Source: Rostratula benghalensis (lineage: Eukaryota; Chordata; Aves; Charadriiformes; Rostratulidae). Taken from it: a DNA stretch of 64,000 bases. The notes under the pieces are model-generated. The model saw nothing but the letters and a program-made list of their open reading frames with translations. It made no database searches and was not told the DNA's origin. The position numbers were made by a program, and so were the translations under genes. Below are positions 11,749-23,933 of this stretch, one piece after another; the stretch's first letter is position 1, and every line of letters begins with the position of its first letter. The stretch covers positions 1,109,959 to 1,173,958 of the forward strand of contig VXAI01000163.1 in assembly GCA_013399305.1 (NCBI GenBank), read 5' to 3'.

Positions 11749-12009
11749 NNNNNNNNNNNNNNNNNNNNNNNNNNNNNNNNNNNNNNNNNNNNNNNNNNNN
11801 NNNNNNNNNNNNNNNNNNNNNNNNNNNNNNNNNNNNNNNNNNNNNNNNNNNNNNNNNNNNNNNNNNNNNNNNNNNNNNNNNNNNNNNNNNNNNNNNNNNN
11901 NNNNNNNNNNNNNNNNNNNNNNNNNNNNNNNNNNNNNNNNNNNNNNNNNNNNNNNNNNNNNNNNNNNNNNNNNNNNNNNNNNNNNNNNNNNNNNNNNNNN
12001 NNNNNNNNN
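11749..12009. other. Assembly gap (261 N)
   Basis: A run of N lies between a T-rich CR1 end and a very GC-rich block. Such GC-rich promoter DNA is often missed in bird assemblies, so the gap may hide a first exon. Confidence 1.
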
Positions 12010-12180
12010 GTTTGTTAGTTAGTGACTGCCGGTGCTGGGAACGCGTTGGGTTCGGAGGGGCTCTCCGGGCGGCAGGGCCGGGAGAGGGCGGCAGTGCTGC
12101 TCCGAAGCGGCCGCCGCTCCGCCCGGCCTCCTGGCAGGCGGGGGAGAAAGGCACCCCACCTCGAGAGATGGAGCCGAGGA
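12010..12180. promoter_or_regulatory. Orphan CpG-rich block at the gap edge, candidate promoter
   Basis: About 170 bases are GC-rich with many CpGs (ACGCG, GGGCGGCAGGGCCGGG, AAGCGGCCGCCGCTCCGCC), flanked by the gap and by ordinary DNA. It has no confident coding frame. It lies upstream of the minus-strand exon candidates and is the natural place for their promoter. It could equally start an unseen + strand transcript. Confidence 0.45.
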
Positions 12181-12279
12181 TAAATAACGATTATCGGCGC
12201 TTGTCTACTTCTCATTTGAGCTTTACCCACCCGCTTGTAGTTATCTGACCTGGAACGCCAAACAGTCCCTTTGCTCACT

Positions 12280-15200
12280 CAGCCGAAAATGAGCATCCAC
12301 CTCTTTAGCACCTTTGCACTGGCAGGAGTAATGAAAGGAAAAGGTTGAGGGGTGAAAGGCTTTTTTCACCAAGGGTACGACTCAATCCCCAGCTAGTGCT
12401 GCCAAGGAGCTGATAAGAATCGCACAAAGAATGAAAATGAAAACCTCCTGCCACCCTTCTTACAGCCCCTGAAGGAAATGGCTTCCTATCTGTATTGGAA
12501 GATCAGCCCAGCCTTTCTCCTCTGCCTGTTTACAGCAAGGAACAAAATTTGCAGGTTTTGGGGCTGAATCAGAATCAGAGGGGATTTATCAGGACGGGGC
12601 ACCCTCTCTAAGCACTTTTCAGCAGCAGGTAAACATTATAGTTTTGTAAGCTGTTGCAGTACATCCTCATCAGAGGCGGTTGGATACATTTCTTTGGCGG
12701 TAGTGCTCTTCCAGCAGCGGTCTAACAATAGAAAAAGGCTGGGATCAAATTATCTGCTGTTACCTGAAGGCATCCCATCGGCAGGAGAGTGATGGGATGT
12801 GCTGAAATTCCTTCTGGCTCTTCTGTTCCCCAAGAAACCTGTGTGCAACTTCCCCTGGGGATGGGGCAAGTATTGCTCGATTTGTATGCGGCACCACAGC
12901 CAGCAGGACAGAAAAATACACACCAGGAGGAGAGAAAATAGATGAAGAGCAGCAGGAGCAAAGTAAACGCTTTTAAATTCTGGACTGAAATTTCTCCCTG
13001 CTGAGGTTCCTGCTGCTCTGTGGCGTTGTGACAAGACCTAAAGTATTCTGAGGTGAGAGTGAGGTTGGTCCACTTACCTGAGTTCTGTTTTCCAAACAAA
13101 AATGAAGCCTAAACTCGGAGGTGGGGCAATTTTTTGTGAGGGGTTGAAGAACCCCAGCATCGTGACGATGGGCACAGAGTGGCAACCCTAAAATCCTCTG
13201 AAAGTATCCTAAACTATTAATCTGTTATGAAAATTATTTTTTTGGTTCTCTGGGTAGCTAGTGTTTAGCAGTGTGCCTGATGCTCCACCCTGCAATGTGT
13301 TTATCCTGTACTCAGCACCACCTTCAGCCTCCAGCCACCACCTCACCTGCCATCCCAGCAGCATTTCCATCGGCTGAGGGGCTGTCGCCAGGTTTTCTCC
13401 ACCATGTGCCACTACTGTCTAGTCCCTGCCAAACCATAAGGATTCTCCACTCAACTTACTCTTACAAATGTCATCTATATAAACTTATTTATATATACAT
13501 TCATTTACTTATGTGAAGGACAGACAGGTAGTTTGGGAGCCAGTTCCACGGGCAGCACAGACTCAGCTTCAGCTACGTCCTTCTGCCAGCCAGGTGTGCA
13601 TCCAACACACACATTCTTGCAGGTGCACAGCAACAGGGAGTACTATGAATGCACAGGCATTTTGTTTACACTTTTAAAAAGCATTTTGTTTGCTTATGTA
13701 TGTTTTTGGTATTCATCAGTGCACATAACATTTATTTCTGTATATCCCATTCCCATACTGTCAAGCAAGCAAATATTCCTGATAGCCAATGGTAAAAGCC
13801 TATAGACTTTCTGAGATAGAGGTGGCAGCAGCCTGCAATTATTTCTGTTCCTCTTAGCTGTCAACTATGAGAGTCGCAGCTTCTCTAGGGAATGGTGTGT
13901 TGAAAAGTGGCTGAAAATAGCCATAAATTTTCTTAGACATATTTGATTTATAGAATATATACCACAGGATGCCCTTCAGGATCAGGGCTTTCCTCAAGAG
14001 CATTCTTTGCACGTGAGCAGTAACTGTATGGTGTAACCTATGGACACTTGGCTTCCTTTAGACAGCATCCTCCGTAAGGATGGAGCAAAAGAGAACGTTA
14101 AAAGCATTCAAATCCTTCCCTAGCAACCATAATCAGGGTGTGGTGCAATATGTTAAAAACCCAGCAGGAAAGAGAAGAGTTAACTATTTATACATCCATG
14201 TTAAGTAAGAACTAATTAGTGCCAATCTCTGTTTTTTCTTTTTTTTTTTTGCCAGGAGCATTAAGTGTAGATAAAAGGCAAGGAGGTTTGGGGGAAGAAG
14301 GGTAAGAGAGGTCAGCCTACTGTTAACAGCATCTTGTTTAGCTGGGTCACTGCAGTTGACCTTATTCCAATCTTTAATTGACATCTTGGTTTAAAATCCA
14401 AGATGGATGGCAGCACCATGCAAGATTTGTGCTCGCTCAGAGTCCTGCAGTCTTCATTAGTCTCTCATTCTTCATTAAATGTGTATTTCACGTGCAGCTG
14501 AACAATTCACATTCAGCTGCAGTATTGCCCAGAGGTAGTAGAGTGACTCTTGTATTTGCCGTGCCCTGCCTAGTGCCGGGCGCTGCATTTCCACTTCATC
14601 CAGGAAATGTAAAGATGGCAAATGCCCCTGTTTCCATCAAATCTGTTTCCATTGAATAGGATTGCACAGCATCCTTGGGAGCAAGGATGAAAAAGACAAG
14701 TAGTTAACTAAAAAGAAAAACAAACAAACAAACAAACAAAAAAAAACAGAGAGAGAAGTGAAACATCTGAAGTGCCATGGAGCTGTTGCCTGGACAAAGG
14801 ATTCCGAGAAGATTATACTGACCTGAGGAAGACTGAGTGCAGCTGACCTGAGGTGTGCTGTGCCAACCGACCCACCTGAGTTTCTGCCCTTCTGTCTTTA
14901 GTTTTTTGCTTTTCAACAGAGAGATCTGACTGTGGTCCGCAGTAAATCTATTTGCAGATCTTTCAAAAAAAGGTCTCAGAAATGCAAGTATTTCCCTACA
15001 GAGGAAAGCAAGAGAAGGTATTTTTGTGTTAATTTCTCCTGAGGTTGCTCAGAAATTTAGAAGAGGAGAAAACTGAAGGAATAAGCTTTTCTTTAGGTTC
15101 TCCTGGAGCCAATACTGATTCAGGCTTAGTTTAATCACCATGCCTTGGTAAACTAATATTCACTAATCCACTCAAAATTGTTTTTTAAAGGAGATGTACT

Positions 15201-18200
15201 TAAGGGATCCTCTGCCTGAAAACAAGGCACCTGAAGCACCCCCACCCAACGTCCCTGTAAAGGGGTGCAAACTGGAGCAGGCTGGGATGTCGAGATCTCA
15301 GAGACCATGTTCCTTTTCCTCTTCGTTAGGGAAGTTTCATACTCCCTGGGGGTTCGTTCTGTGCAGGAAATTAAGCTCTGCATCATGCTTTGGCTTATGA
15401 GTGAGGTTGAATGGGTAAGTCATCAGTAATTTTAGGCTGAAGTTCCCAACTGCACTCAGTTATCTGTGCCCGTGGCAGAGCCATCTCTGTGACACCCAGC
15501 CAGGAGTGGGGGCACCACAGCTGGTCGCCCCCACATAGATAAAGATGTTGCAGAGCTCCTTTAATACATGTTGGCTGCTCACAGCTTGTTGGGAATGAGA
15601 GGCAGCTTAGAATGACAAAAGTGCCACCATGCATTGGTTATACCCTCTTTAGACCCTCATACCCATTAGGCACCAGCTGTGGTCTTTCCTATGCCCGAAG
15701 AGCTCTCCTTTCCCTTGGAATCTTCTTGGAGGAATATTCTCATAGCCTTTCCTGGCAGTATATTTTTATTATGTGGTTTCCTAAAGAACCATGTAGTCTA
15801 TGTCTATTCAGCCATTCCCCCTTCTGCCAATATTTTTGAACTTTCTGTCACCTTCAGCTGAATTTCCCAGAGAGGTAAAAAAATTCATCAGCTTCAGTTC
15901 TTTAAGATTTTTGAAAATCATTAGCTGAGTAGAGGACTGGAGGAAAAATTCAGCAGTTTGATGGATGATGACACCTCCAAGCACCATTTGCATGGCCCCT
16001 GTCCAGTCACACCATGTATAGTCTCCTGATGGGAGGACAGAGACAGAAAAGGGGCGGAACGTTTTGGTGGGATCTGAAGGGGGGCAGAGGGGCAGGGGAA
16101 GGTATTGTACAAGCAGGCATGGGGAAGACAAGGAGCTGGGCTTTGTTAGTCCTGCTGCTAATGGAAGAACTGGAAATAAAAACTCTAGATAGGCTTTGAG
16201 GCTTATCAACACATTTCTATCAAGAAGAGTGATTTTATAGTGCTAGGATATAGTCTTCATGATTTTCTGTTGCTCTAGTGTTGCTGTTGCCAAACCACAG
16301 TAGGGCTTAGGGCTCCTGGTGGAGATAGAAGTGCTTGGAGCTGTATGGATCCTCGCCCAGAGGTCTTTCACCCTGCAGAGACCCAGGGGATGGAAACCCC
16401 AGCCTGGAGTTCAAATCTTTACTGAATGATTTAAAAATTTGTTTTAATGCATTTATTTCCAGATCTGGGAAGAATGAAGCACACTTTTAAGCCTGAGTGT
16501 ATCCAAGGGGGTACTTGGGAAGACCTGAGCTGGAAGAATTGGCCTTTGTAAAGGAAATTGCTGTGATCATGGTGTGTTGAGGAAAAATACCTTTTTATGC
16601 AAGCCTGAACTATCCTCTGAGGCTATACAGCATTTATTTACAATGCTCTGCTGTTCATTTCTGCAGGCGTTTGTCCGGGATGCTTTTGGGTGAGAAGCTG
16701 GCAAAATTTTGAGGTACTGAACCCTAGAGGGAGGGAACATTTCTAGTCTAGTGAATGGAGAGAGTACTGGCTGGGGACCAAAGGGAAAATAGTGAAGTAG
16801 CAGCACAGTGAAGAACATTTCCTGGCTCAATGTGAATTCTGCAGTGGTGAGCATTAGATTTTATTACAACAGCCTGTATTGGCTCCCCTTAGCTACTGGA
16901 GGAGGCTGTGAGGCTGAGGGCTCTTCCCTGTTTCATTGGTGTCACCTCCAGAATATCTGATCCCTTTCCCTCTCCCCTCATGTTTTTGACCCTTTCCTCT
17001 CTCTGCTGTGTTAGGTTAGGTGATAAAATGCTCAAATATATATATATACCAATATATGCAGGTGAAGGAACCCAAAACCTCCCTGCCCTGGCTCCTCCCT
17101 GGGCTGTTTCCAGGTTGAGTGTGTATGTTGGTGTGTGATGAGGAGCAAATAGTGAGAGGGAGTAGCTGGCTGGAAGGGTGAGTGGGTGGGGAGCCAGGAA
17201 TGGAAGTGGCTGGTGACCCAAGGGGTCCTGGCCAGCTGAGGTCTGCTGGGGCACCTCTGTGTACGTGTGTGTATCTGCACAGGAGGCAATGGGAGTTGAG
17301 AGGATCCAGTGCCAGCTGCTGGGCTGGCTGAGCATCTAGGAGCAGCTACTGGAAGGATCCACATTGTATCATTCTCTTCCCTGCTGTGGGTTGGACCTGG
17401 GGGAGTGGAGCTGCAGCGGCCTCTCCTCTCTCAGGCTGACAGACCCGACAACCCCTAACTAAACCCCTCGGACCCTGCTGGAGGGTACCCGCAGGGTGCT
17501 GTGGCTCCTCACCTTTGGATTTGGGTCAAAATGGCTGTCTCAGCTGTGCAGCAGGCGGGCTCCAAAATCTGACCTGTGTCCCTTGCTCACCCAGAGAGGT
17601 GGGCACAGAGAAAAATATCCTTCTTGTTGCTCAACATGCCCAAATCCTTCATATGTTTCTCTGTTTTCTACTCACTGATCCATGTCCCTGTAATGCATGT
17701 GAGCTGAATATATATCTACAATGAGTGTTTTCCTTTACCTTCCTGAAATACAAGAATTATCAATTGTATCAATAAATAAAAATGATCTACTTTTTGGCTG
17801 GAGAGAATTTTTATAAATGATAAAGTGCTCTAGAAATATAGCTCCAAATGGAAATCCTGACCCCTTGTTTTTCCACGTCTCAAAAGCCTTTCTCATATAA
17901 ACCTACAACAAAGTGCAGAAGCGCCAGCAGTCTGTCTCTGGCAATACATGAAATTCAGGTGACAAAATCAAATAACATTTCCTTCTTCAGAATTGTAAGA
18001 TGATATGATGGCTGCAGTGTGGTGGGAATCACTGTAAGGTGCTATAAACTTAAACAAAAGGTGCTGTGGGGAAAAAAAGTAAAGGTGGCTTTGTTTAGGT
18101 CATGCGCTTAAAGAAAAATAAATACCAATAAGCTTATTTTCACCAGGCCTGATCACATTTTAGATTTCCAGCTGAATTGCTCTATATACGTTGCTACCAA

Positions 18201-19420
18201 GGCAGACCCCAAACATTGACCCGATGTAGCTAGAGTGGAATCTGGTTATGGGACAGAATGGAGATTGTAACTCACCTCTCCCCATTCCTGCACACCCACC
18301 TACCCACACACCCCCTACCCTTTGATTAGTTGTTACCTTTACTTATGTAGACGGGTCTCTTTCCCAAAGAATTAGCAAAGTCTGCAGAAAAATTAGTCTC
18401 ATGCATTTTGAACATTTATGCTTTTCTTATGCAGCCTCTTGTACCTGTAGTTTGGTGCCTTTGATTAACCAGCTGCTCAAGGAGGACTACACAGGTGTGT
18501 AAGGTTGTGCACAGCAGGAGCCCTGCCAAATAAATAGCCGGGGAAAGGACCACCTCTCACCAAAATGCAGGAGGGGGCTAGGTGAGCTTGTGGTTGAACT
18601 CCTCGGTATGGTGCAGAGTGCTGAGTGATGGGGACGAGGAGTTGAAGAGGCAGAGCTTAGTCCCTGAATACAAGTCTCATGGGGTACCCATTGGCTTCTG
18701 CATACTGTGACTCAGAACCCTCAAGTATGGGCAATTGCTCCCCGAGACAAAGTCTCATCCCTAAAACCTTCCCAGGGCAGTGATCTGTGGGGGTTGTATG
18801 GCTGGGTATCCCCAGCTGGCTGTGTCATGCTGCTTTTTGGGATGTACCACTGTCTCTGGCATCACCCTGGTCACCTTGGGCACCCCTGCTCAAGACAATC
18901 GATTTTTTGGTCCCTACTCAGAGCAAATCCCATGACTCAGCCCTTCACAGGGAGGAAGTACAGCTGACAGCAGGCTGCTCTCACCAGAGCAATTAACTAA
19001 AATTAATTAAATTAATACAAAGCAATTAGCATTGCCACCTTCATGAAACCTACCGTTGCATGACCTGTCCATAGCTGACGTGTCCCCCACCTTCCCTTGG
19101 GAAAAGAGTGCCTGGCGGTGCATTTTTCTTGCCAGAGTGACCCAAACTGATGTGCTCATTAGGGAAGGTGTGGTGGAAAATGGCTGTCTATAGCAGGCCA
19201 CCACTTAGGTAAAATCACTCTGATAGGATATGTAAAGACTCCAGAGCATCCAGTCCTGAAACAATGTGATTTTTTTGCAGTGCTTCTGGCAGTGAACAGG
19301 TTGCTAAATCCTCCCAGCCATTATTCCTCGTTATTTTTGCTGTCACTGTGAATACCTGTGCAATTCAAGATAGTCACACTTCGCTCCTCCAAAGTGGTCT
19401 GTTACTGGAGATGGATTGAG
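12280..19420. other. Intergenic DNA, no gene recognised
   Basis: No coding exon was recognised on either strand. Open frames of up to about 150 codons (for example 17335-16889 minus) have biased, low-complexity composition and no supporting splice sites that I could see. Minor content is an AAAC microsatellite near 14,714-14,745 and a short TA run at about 17,036-17,048. Confidence 0.5.
14714..14745. repeat. AAAC microsatellite
   Basis: A tract of AAAC units ending in an A run is directly visible. Confidence 0.8.
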
Positions 19421-19429
19421 ACCAGCCCT

Positions 19430-20080
19430 GTAGTGAAGGACATGGGGATATTGGTGAATAAAAAATTGGACATGAGCCAGCAATGTGCACTCACAGCCCA
19501 GAAAACCAAGTGTATACATAAAGAAGCGTGGCCAGCTGGTTGAGGGAGGGGATTGTCCCCCTGTACTCCACTCTGGTGAGACCTCACCTGCATCCAGTAC
19601 TGCATCCAGATCTAGAGTCCTCAGCACAGGAAAGACATGGACTTGTTGGAGCTAGTCCAGAGAAGGGCCACAAAAATGATCAGAGGGCTGGAGGACAGGC
19701 TGAGAGAGTTGGGGTTGTTCAGCCTGGAGAAGAGAAGGCTCTGCAGAGACCTTCCTGTGTCCTTTCAATATATTAAAGTGGGGTTATAAGAAAGGTGGAG
19801 AAAGACTTTACCAGGGCCTACAGTGACATGGGGCAATGGTTTTAAAAGGAAGAGAGTATGTTTAGATTGAACATAAAAAAATTTTTCTATAATGAAGGTG
19901 GTGAGACACTGGAATAGGTTGCCTGGAGAAGCTGTGGATGCCCTATCATTCAAAGTGTTCAAGACCAGGTTGGATGGGGCTTTGAGCAACTTGATCTAGT
20001 GGAAGATGTCTCTGCAGGAGGGTTGGACTACATGACCTCTAAAGGTCCCTTCTAAACCCAAACTGCTCTATGATTCTAAG
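19430..20080 (+). mobile_element. CR1 LINE fragment, 3' portion
   Basis: Contains the CR1 ORF2 tail and 3' UTR hallmarks in order: GAAGGACATGGGGATATTGG, ACATGAGCCAGCAATGTGCA, TGTACTCCACTCTGGTGAGA, GAAGAGAAGGCTCTGCAGAG, and the 3' end GGTCCCTTCTAAACCCAAAC followed by CTCTATGATTCTAAG. It is interrupted by stops and small indels and is therefore dead. Confidence 0.9.
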
Positions 20081-20084
20081 ACGG

Positions 20085-21740
20085 GAGATGAAAAACACCT
20101 CTAATCAAAATGTCAGCCCAGTGGGGCAGGGGAGACTTTTGTTGAGGTAGGAAGGGGCTGATGGCTTGCTCAAGGCTCAGGCTGGCTGTATCACACCCTC
20201 TAGGCTGGCAAGGATGGCTGCCAAGCGAGACTTGCCCCATGACAAAATGATGGCAATGTGACCTCAGTGACGACAAGCGTGTGGCACCTGTTTACAGTGC
20301 AGCTGGACTTCCTGCCCTGCTTGTGGGCCAGTCACTGCCATCTCCTCTTGTTGAAGTGTTTCTCCAGTGTGCCCCACAAGGCACAAAAATGCAAACATTT
20401 TAATAATAAAGGAAGGGAGGGAGGTAGAGGAGCCTGGTTGGCCCATGCAGCCTTGCAGTGGAGACCTGCCTTGAAAAAAGGATGATGTGATGTAATGTAA
20501 CCAGCTAAAGCCAACCAACTGAACTTGTGAAATTCTATGTTCAGGCTGAAAATTTGCTTTTTAAATGTTTGCCAGGCTGCTTGCAGGGAAGGAGAATGCA
20601 GAGAGATACTGGCGCTGCAGCTGCCTGGTTCTCAGAGGAAGACACTGATCTAAGCATTTTCTGCCGTCAGTGCAGTTTGTTTGTATTTCCTCTAATATGA
20701 TCATATTATATATACAGGGATATTCACTGTATTTTAAAGAAATATGTCTCTGAGAAGAATTAGAATAACATTTACTTAACAAAGCATGCCTATTTCTCCA
20801 GTAAATCTCTGATGAAAGGCAAGGAACTGTACATATTTAAACTTGGAAGCTGTTTTGCTACGGGTGATTCACACAGATTTTTACTGTACATGGCGTTGCC
20901 TCTCCTGCTAGCTGCAACCTGCCTCATAACTTGTAAGGGAAATGTCAGTGCTGTCTATTGAACTGTGACAGAGACAAAGGAAATTTTAGAGGACAAATGA
21001 AGGATGCTCTTGAAAACGAGGGATGTTAATTGGTACTCTGCTCTGTATTGATCTCACTGCTTCTGAATTTGACTGAGGTTCTATAACCCCAAACCAGGCA
21101 GATTGCCATTAAAGAGTTTTTGTCTGCATAAACCCAGCAATATTAAACCCTGTGTGGTTCTGTTCTCCACCTTCCTTTTCTTTTCCTTTTTCCACTAGAG
21201 ATGCCCATTTAACAGACTTGCTGTCACCCCATACCCTGCCATAAAATCACAGAAATTTGCCCATCTGAGTGGCCTATTAAAAACTGTCCAGCAGTCCCTG
21301 AAAAAAACACCCATATGGCTTGCAGAACTTTGCTTAGCCTTTTTGCATTTTTATGCTTCATTCCGCGGAATTGCTGATAGTGGTGTAGCTTCAAGTTTCT
21401 CCACATTAATTGCAATGATATTTTTCAGTCTTTTCCTGCCAACTGAGCTGCTGGCTTCTGATCAGAAATCACATGTGTGCTAGAAAGAAGCAGTGGATTT
21501 CTGTCAGCTGGCTCCCATCTGTTTTGACACAGAGGGAAGGGTGAAGTGCACAACACGGGGCTTCTGCAAGTGGGGAAAGAAAAGGTTTAACATTCACAAG
21601 GTATATGACAGAAGTGGTAAACAGGGGCTTAAAACCAAAGTAACCAAACCAAGGAGCCCCTTTCTATACAGCATTGGACTTAATCATGTAGATGTTGTTT
21701 CTATCCCTAGACTCAGTGCTGAGTGGACTGACCATAGATT
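20085..21740. other. Intergenic DNA, nothing recognised
   Basis: No exon, RNA gene or clear repeat was recognised between the CR1 fragment and the next SINE-like relic. Confidence 0.4.
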
Positions 21741-21744
21741 TCCC

Positions 21745-21832
21745 ACTTACCTGGGCCTCAGTGTCCCCCTACACAAACTGGAGATAAAGATGCCAGACTC
21801 CTTTATAAAGTGTTTTGGGACCTGCTGATGAG
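21745..21832 (+). mobile_element. Probable MIR-type SINE relic
   Basis: The stretch CTGGGCCTCAGTGTCCCC, followed by ACAAACTGGAGATAA and TTTATAAAGTGTTTTGGGA, matches the order of the MIR core and 3' region (GGGCCTCAGTTTCCCC, AAATGGGGATAA, GTAAAGCGCTTTG). It is diverged, as expected for an amniote-age SINE. Confidence 0.5.
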
Positions 21833-21892
21833 AAGCTGTTGGCATTACATGAAGATGAAATGCCTTGTTTGTCACAATGTGGCATCTTATAC

Positions 21893-22022
21893 AGTCACAG
21901 AATCACGGAATTGTCATGGTTGGAAAGGACCTCTGAGATCACCGAGTGCAACCATACACAAAAACACAACCCGCACCCTACAATCTCAGCCACTAGAGCA
22001 TGCCCTGAAGTGCCACTTCTAC
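21893..22022 (-). mobile_element. CR1 LINE, short 3' fragment
   Basis: Begins TCACAGAATCACGGAATTGT, then GGTTGGAAAGGACCTCTGAG, the reverse complement of a CR1 3' end. It continues through AGCCACTAGAGCATGCCCTG. Confidence 0.85.
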
Positions 22023-23898
22023 ACGTCAACCTTATGGGCACACTAGAAATTATTTCTGCAGAGAGCAAAGGCACTAGTGTAATAAAATAGATGAAGAACC
22101 AATCAGAGATAAGAAGAACACAACTCCCACTGTCTTGGCTGAAAAGAGGCATCACACGCAGCCTGCTGGAGCACAGTCTGCACACCAGATGAATTATGGA
22201 TACAGGGACGTGCAGAGGGGCCATTCAACAGGGATGGCCAAGCCATCCTGCAGATGGAGGAAGACCCATGCTGAGGGTTGTCATGTTTCTCCCTAGGAGA
22301 TTTTGGGTACAAAGATGCCTGTGTGTGCGATGTAATCCTCCTTGGTAGCCCCCAGGCTTCTGGAAAGCTGTGAGCGTGCTGTGCGTGTGTTGTACAGATG
22401 GTGTTTGTGTGCTGAGTACACACGCTGCTGCCAGCAAGCGTCGGCCCCACGGCACGGCCACGCAGTGATGCCATGCCCACACCTGGGAAAGGATGTGCTT
22501 ATCAAGCACCCAGCGCGTGTCTGGTCAGATCCTGTACGCCAGGGAAGCCCGAAATTTCCAGCTAGAGCTCCCATGCTGAAACACCAACTGGTCTGCCAGA
22601 CGACCCGGCAAGACGGCCCCGGATAAAAGTAGAAACCTTGCTCAGATGCTGGTTTGGCAGAGTGTCCATGCAAAGGCAGCAGGAGATATCCAGGCACTGT
22701 ATCTGTGCCCCAGCTGTGGCTCATCTTCTTCTCCTACACTTATTTGGTTGTTGGTACCCTCTGTTTCAGGCTTCACAGCCAAAGCAAGGACTCACGGGGT
22801 TTTGCCACAGGACTGAACCTATGCCAGAGGGTTTGGGAAAGTTCTAGGCTCAGCTGGGAGGGCTACAAGGCTGCTGTGTTGGGGTTCGTGGTTATCCACA
22901 ACCCTCGCACAGCCCTCGTGCACTGCTGCCAGTACACTCTTCCCTGGCCCGCTCATGAAGGGGCATGAACCCCAGTCCCCTCTTTGCCTTTCCAGGGAGC
23001 CTCTGCTCTTGCAAAGAGCAGGGTTTTGATTTCAAGTGGGAAGGGAGAAGACTGGTCCCCAGGCACAAGGTAATCTCTTCCCCATGTGCAGGTGTTGAGG
23101 GGAGCTCACTGCAGGGCAAAGGAAGAGGAATACTTCAGGGAGGGGAGGTCACCAAAACGCCCTGCAGCCCAGCTCATCAGCAACAAACATTAAGCTTGCC
23201 TCTTTCCTAGGAGAATTGCAAGGAGTCCAGTTTGCCTGGAAAGGAGATTTGACAGGACTTGTGTGATGGATAGTGTGAAAGGTTTCCAGCTAGTAGTTAA
23301 AAAGAGGTGGAGGGAAGAACCCTTTTACCATTGTTTTCCATCACTTTTTGGGTAACTGGAAGAGCTACTTGTGAAACTCTGAAGCAACAGCGAATTCCTG
23401 GAGAAAGTGAAGATGCCCCAAACACTGCATTTCTGACAAAAGCTGTTCTGAATTTTGCTGTCTGCAAACAAAAAGTGATCAACTGCCAGACCATTCATGC
23501 AAGCAACTCCACAGTTCAATGCTTGTTTTATGCCATCTCTTTTGAGGATTTCTTGTAAAAAGAGCTTTTTTTTCAACTTCACTACTTTTCCTGTGCTACT
23601 TGACATTTATTTTTACCGTCTTCATTGTCTCTTTCTAAGGCAGCAACTTCTGCTTCTCTCTTCTCTTGTCTTTCCCTGTCCCTTAAGTCTTCTGCAAAGA
23701 GTGCAGAAGTTTTCTCCACGTATCAATCAGATATTCCTGCCTGAGTTAATTCTGTTTTGTCTCAGGCAATCTGGTAGGCTTGGGTGATTAAAAGGTAATG
23801 ATTGTATGTGATATACGCCTCTTCTGCTACTGAGAATATTTTTCTATACCAGTGTATTGGGCATGGCAAAGCTCTCCCAACCTTGGAGATGAACTGAA

Positions 23899-23901
<3 letters not shown>

Positions 23902-23930
<29 letters not shown>
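23902..23930. repeat. A29 homopolymer
   Basis: 29 consecutive A after GAACTGAATGT. It may be the tail of a retroposed sequence inserted on the + strand, but no parent gene or target-site duplication was recognised. Confidence 0.9.

Positions 23931-23933
<3 letters not shown>

Noticed and set aside
11666..12154. Frames spanning the N gap
   Set aside because: Most of their codons are unknown bases; they are artefacts of the gap.
12722..13099. 125-codon minus-strand frame with a hydrophobic stretch
   Set aside because: The hydrophobic run comes from a leucine-rich low-complexity stretch. No upstream promoter or splice context was visible, and a second overlapping frame is just as open.
16889..17335. 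148-codon minus-strand frame
   Set aside because: Ser/Pro/Thr-rich low-complexity translation with no splice support and no homology recognised.
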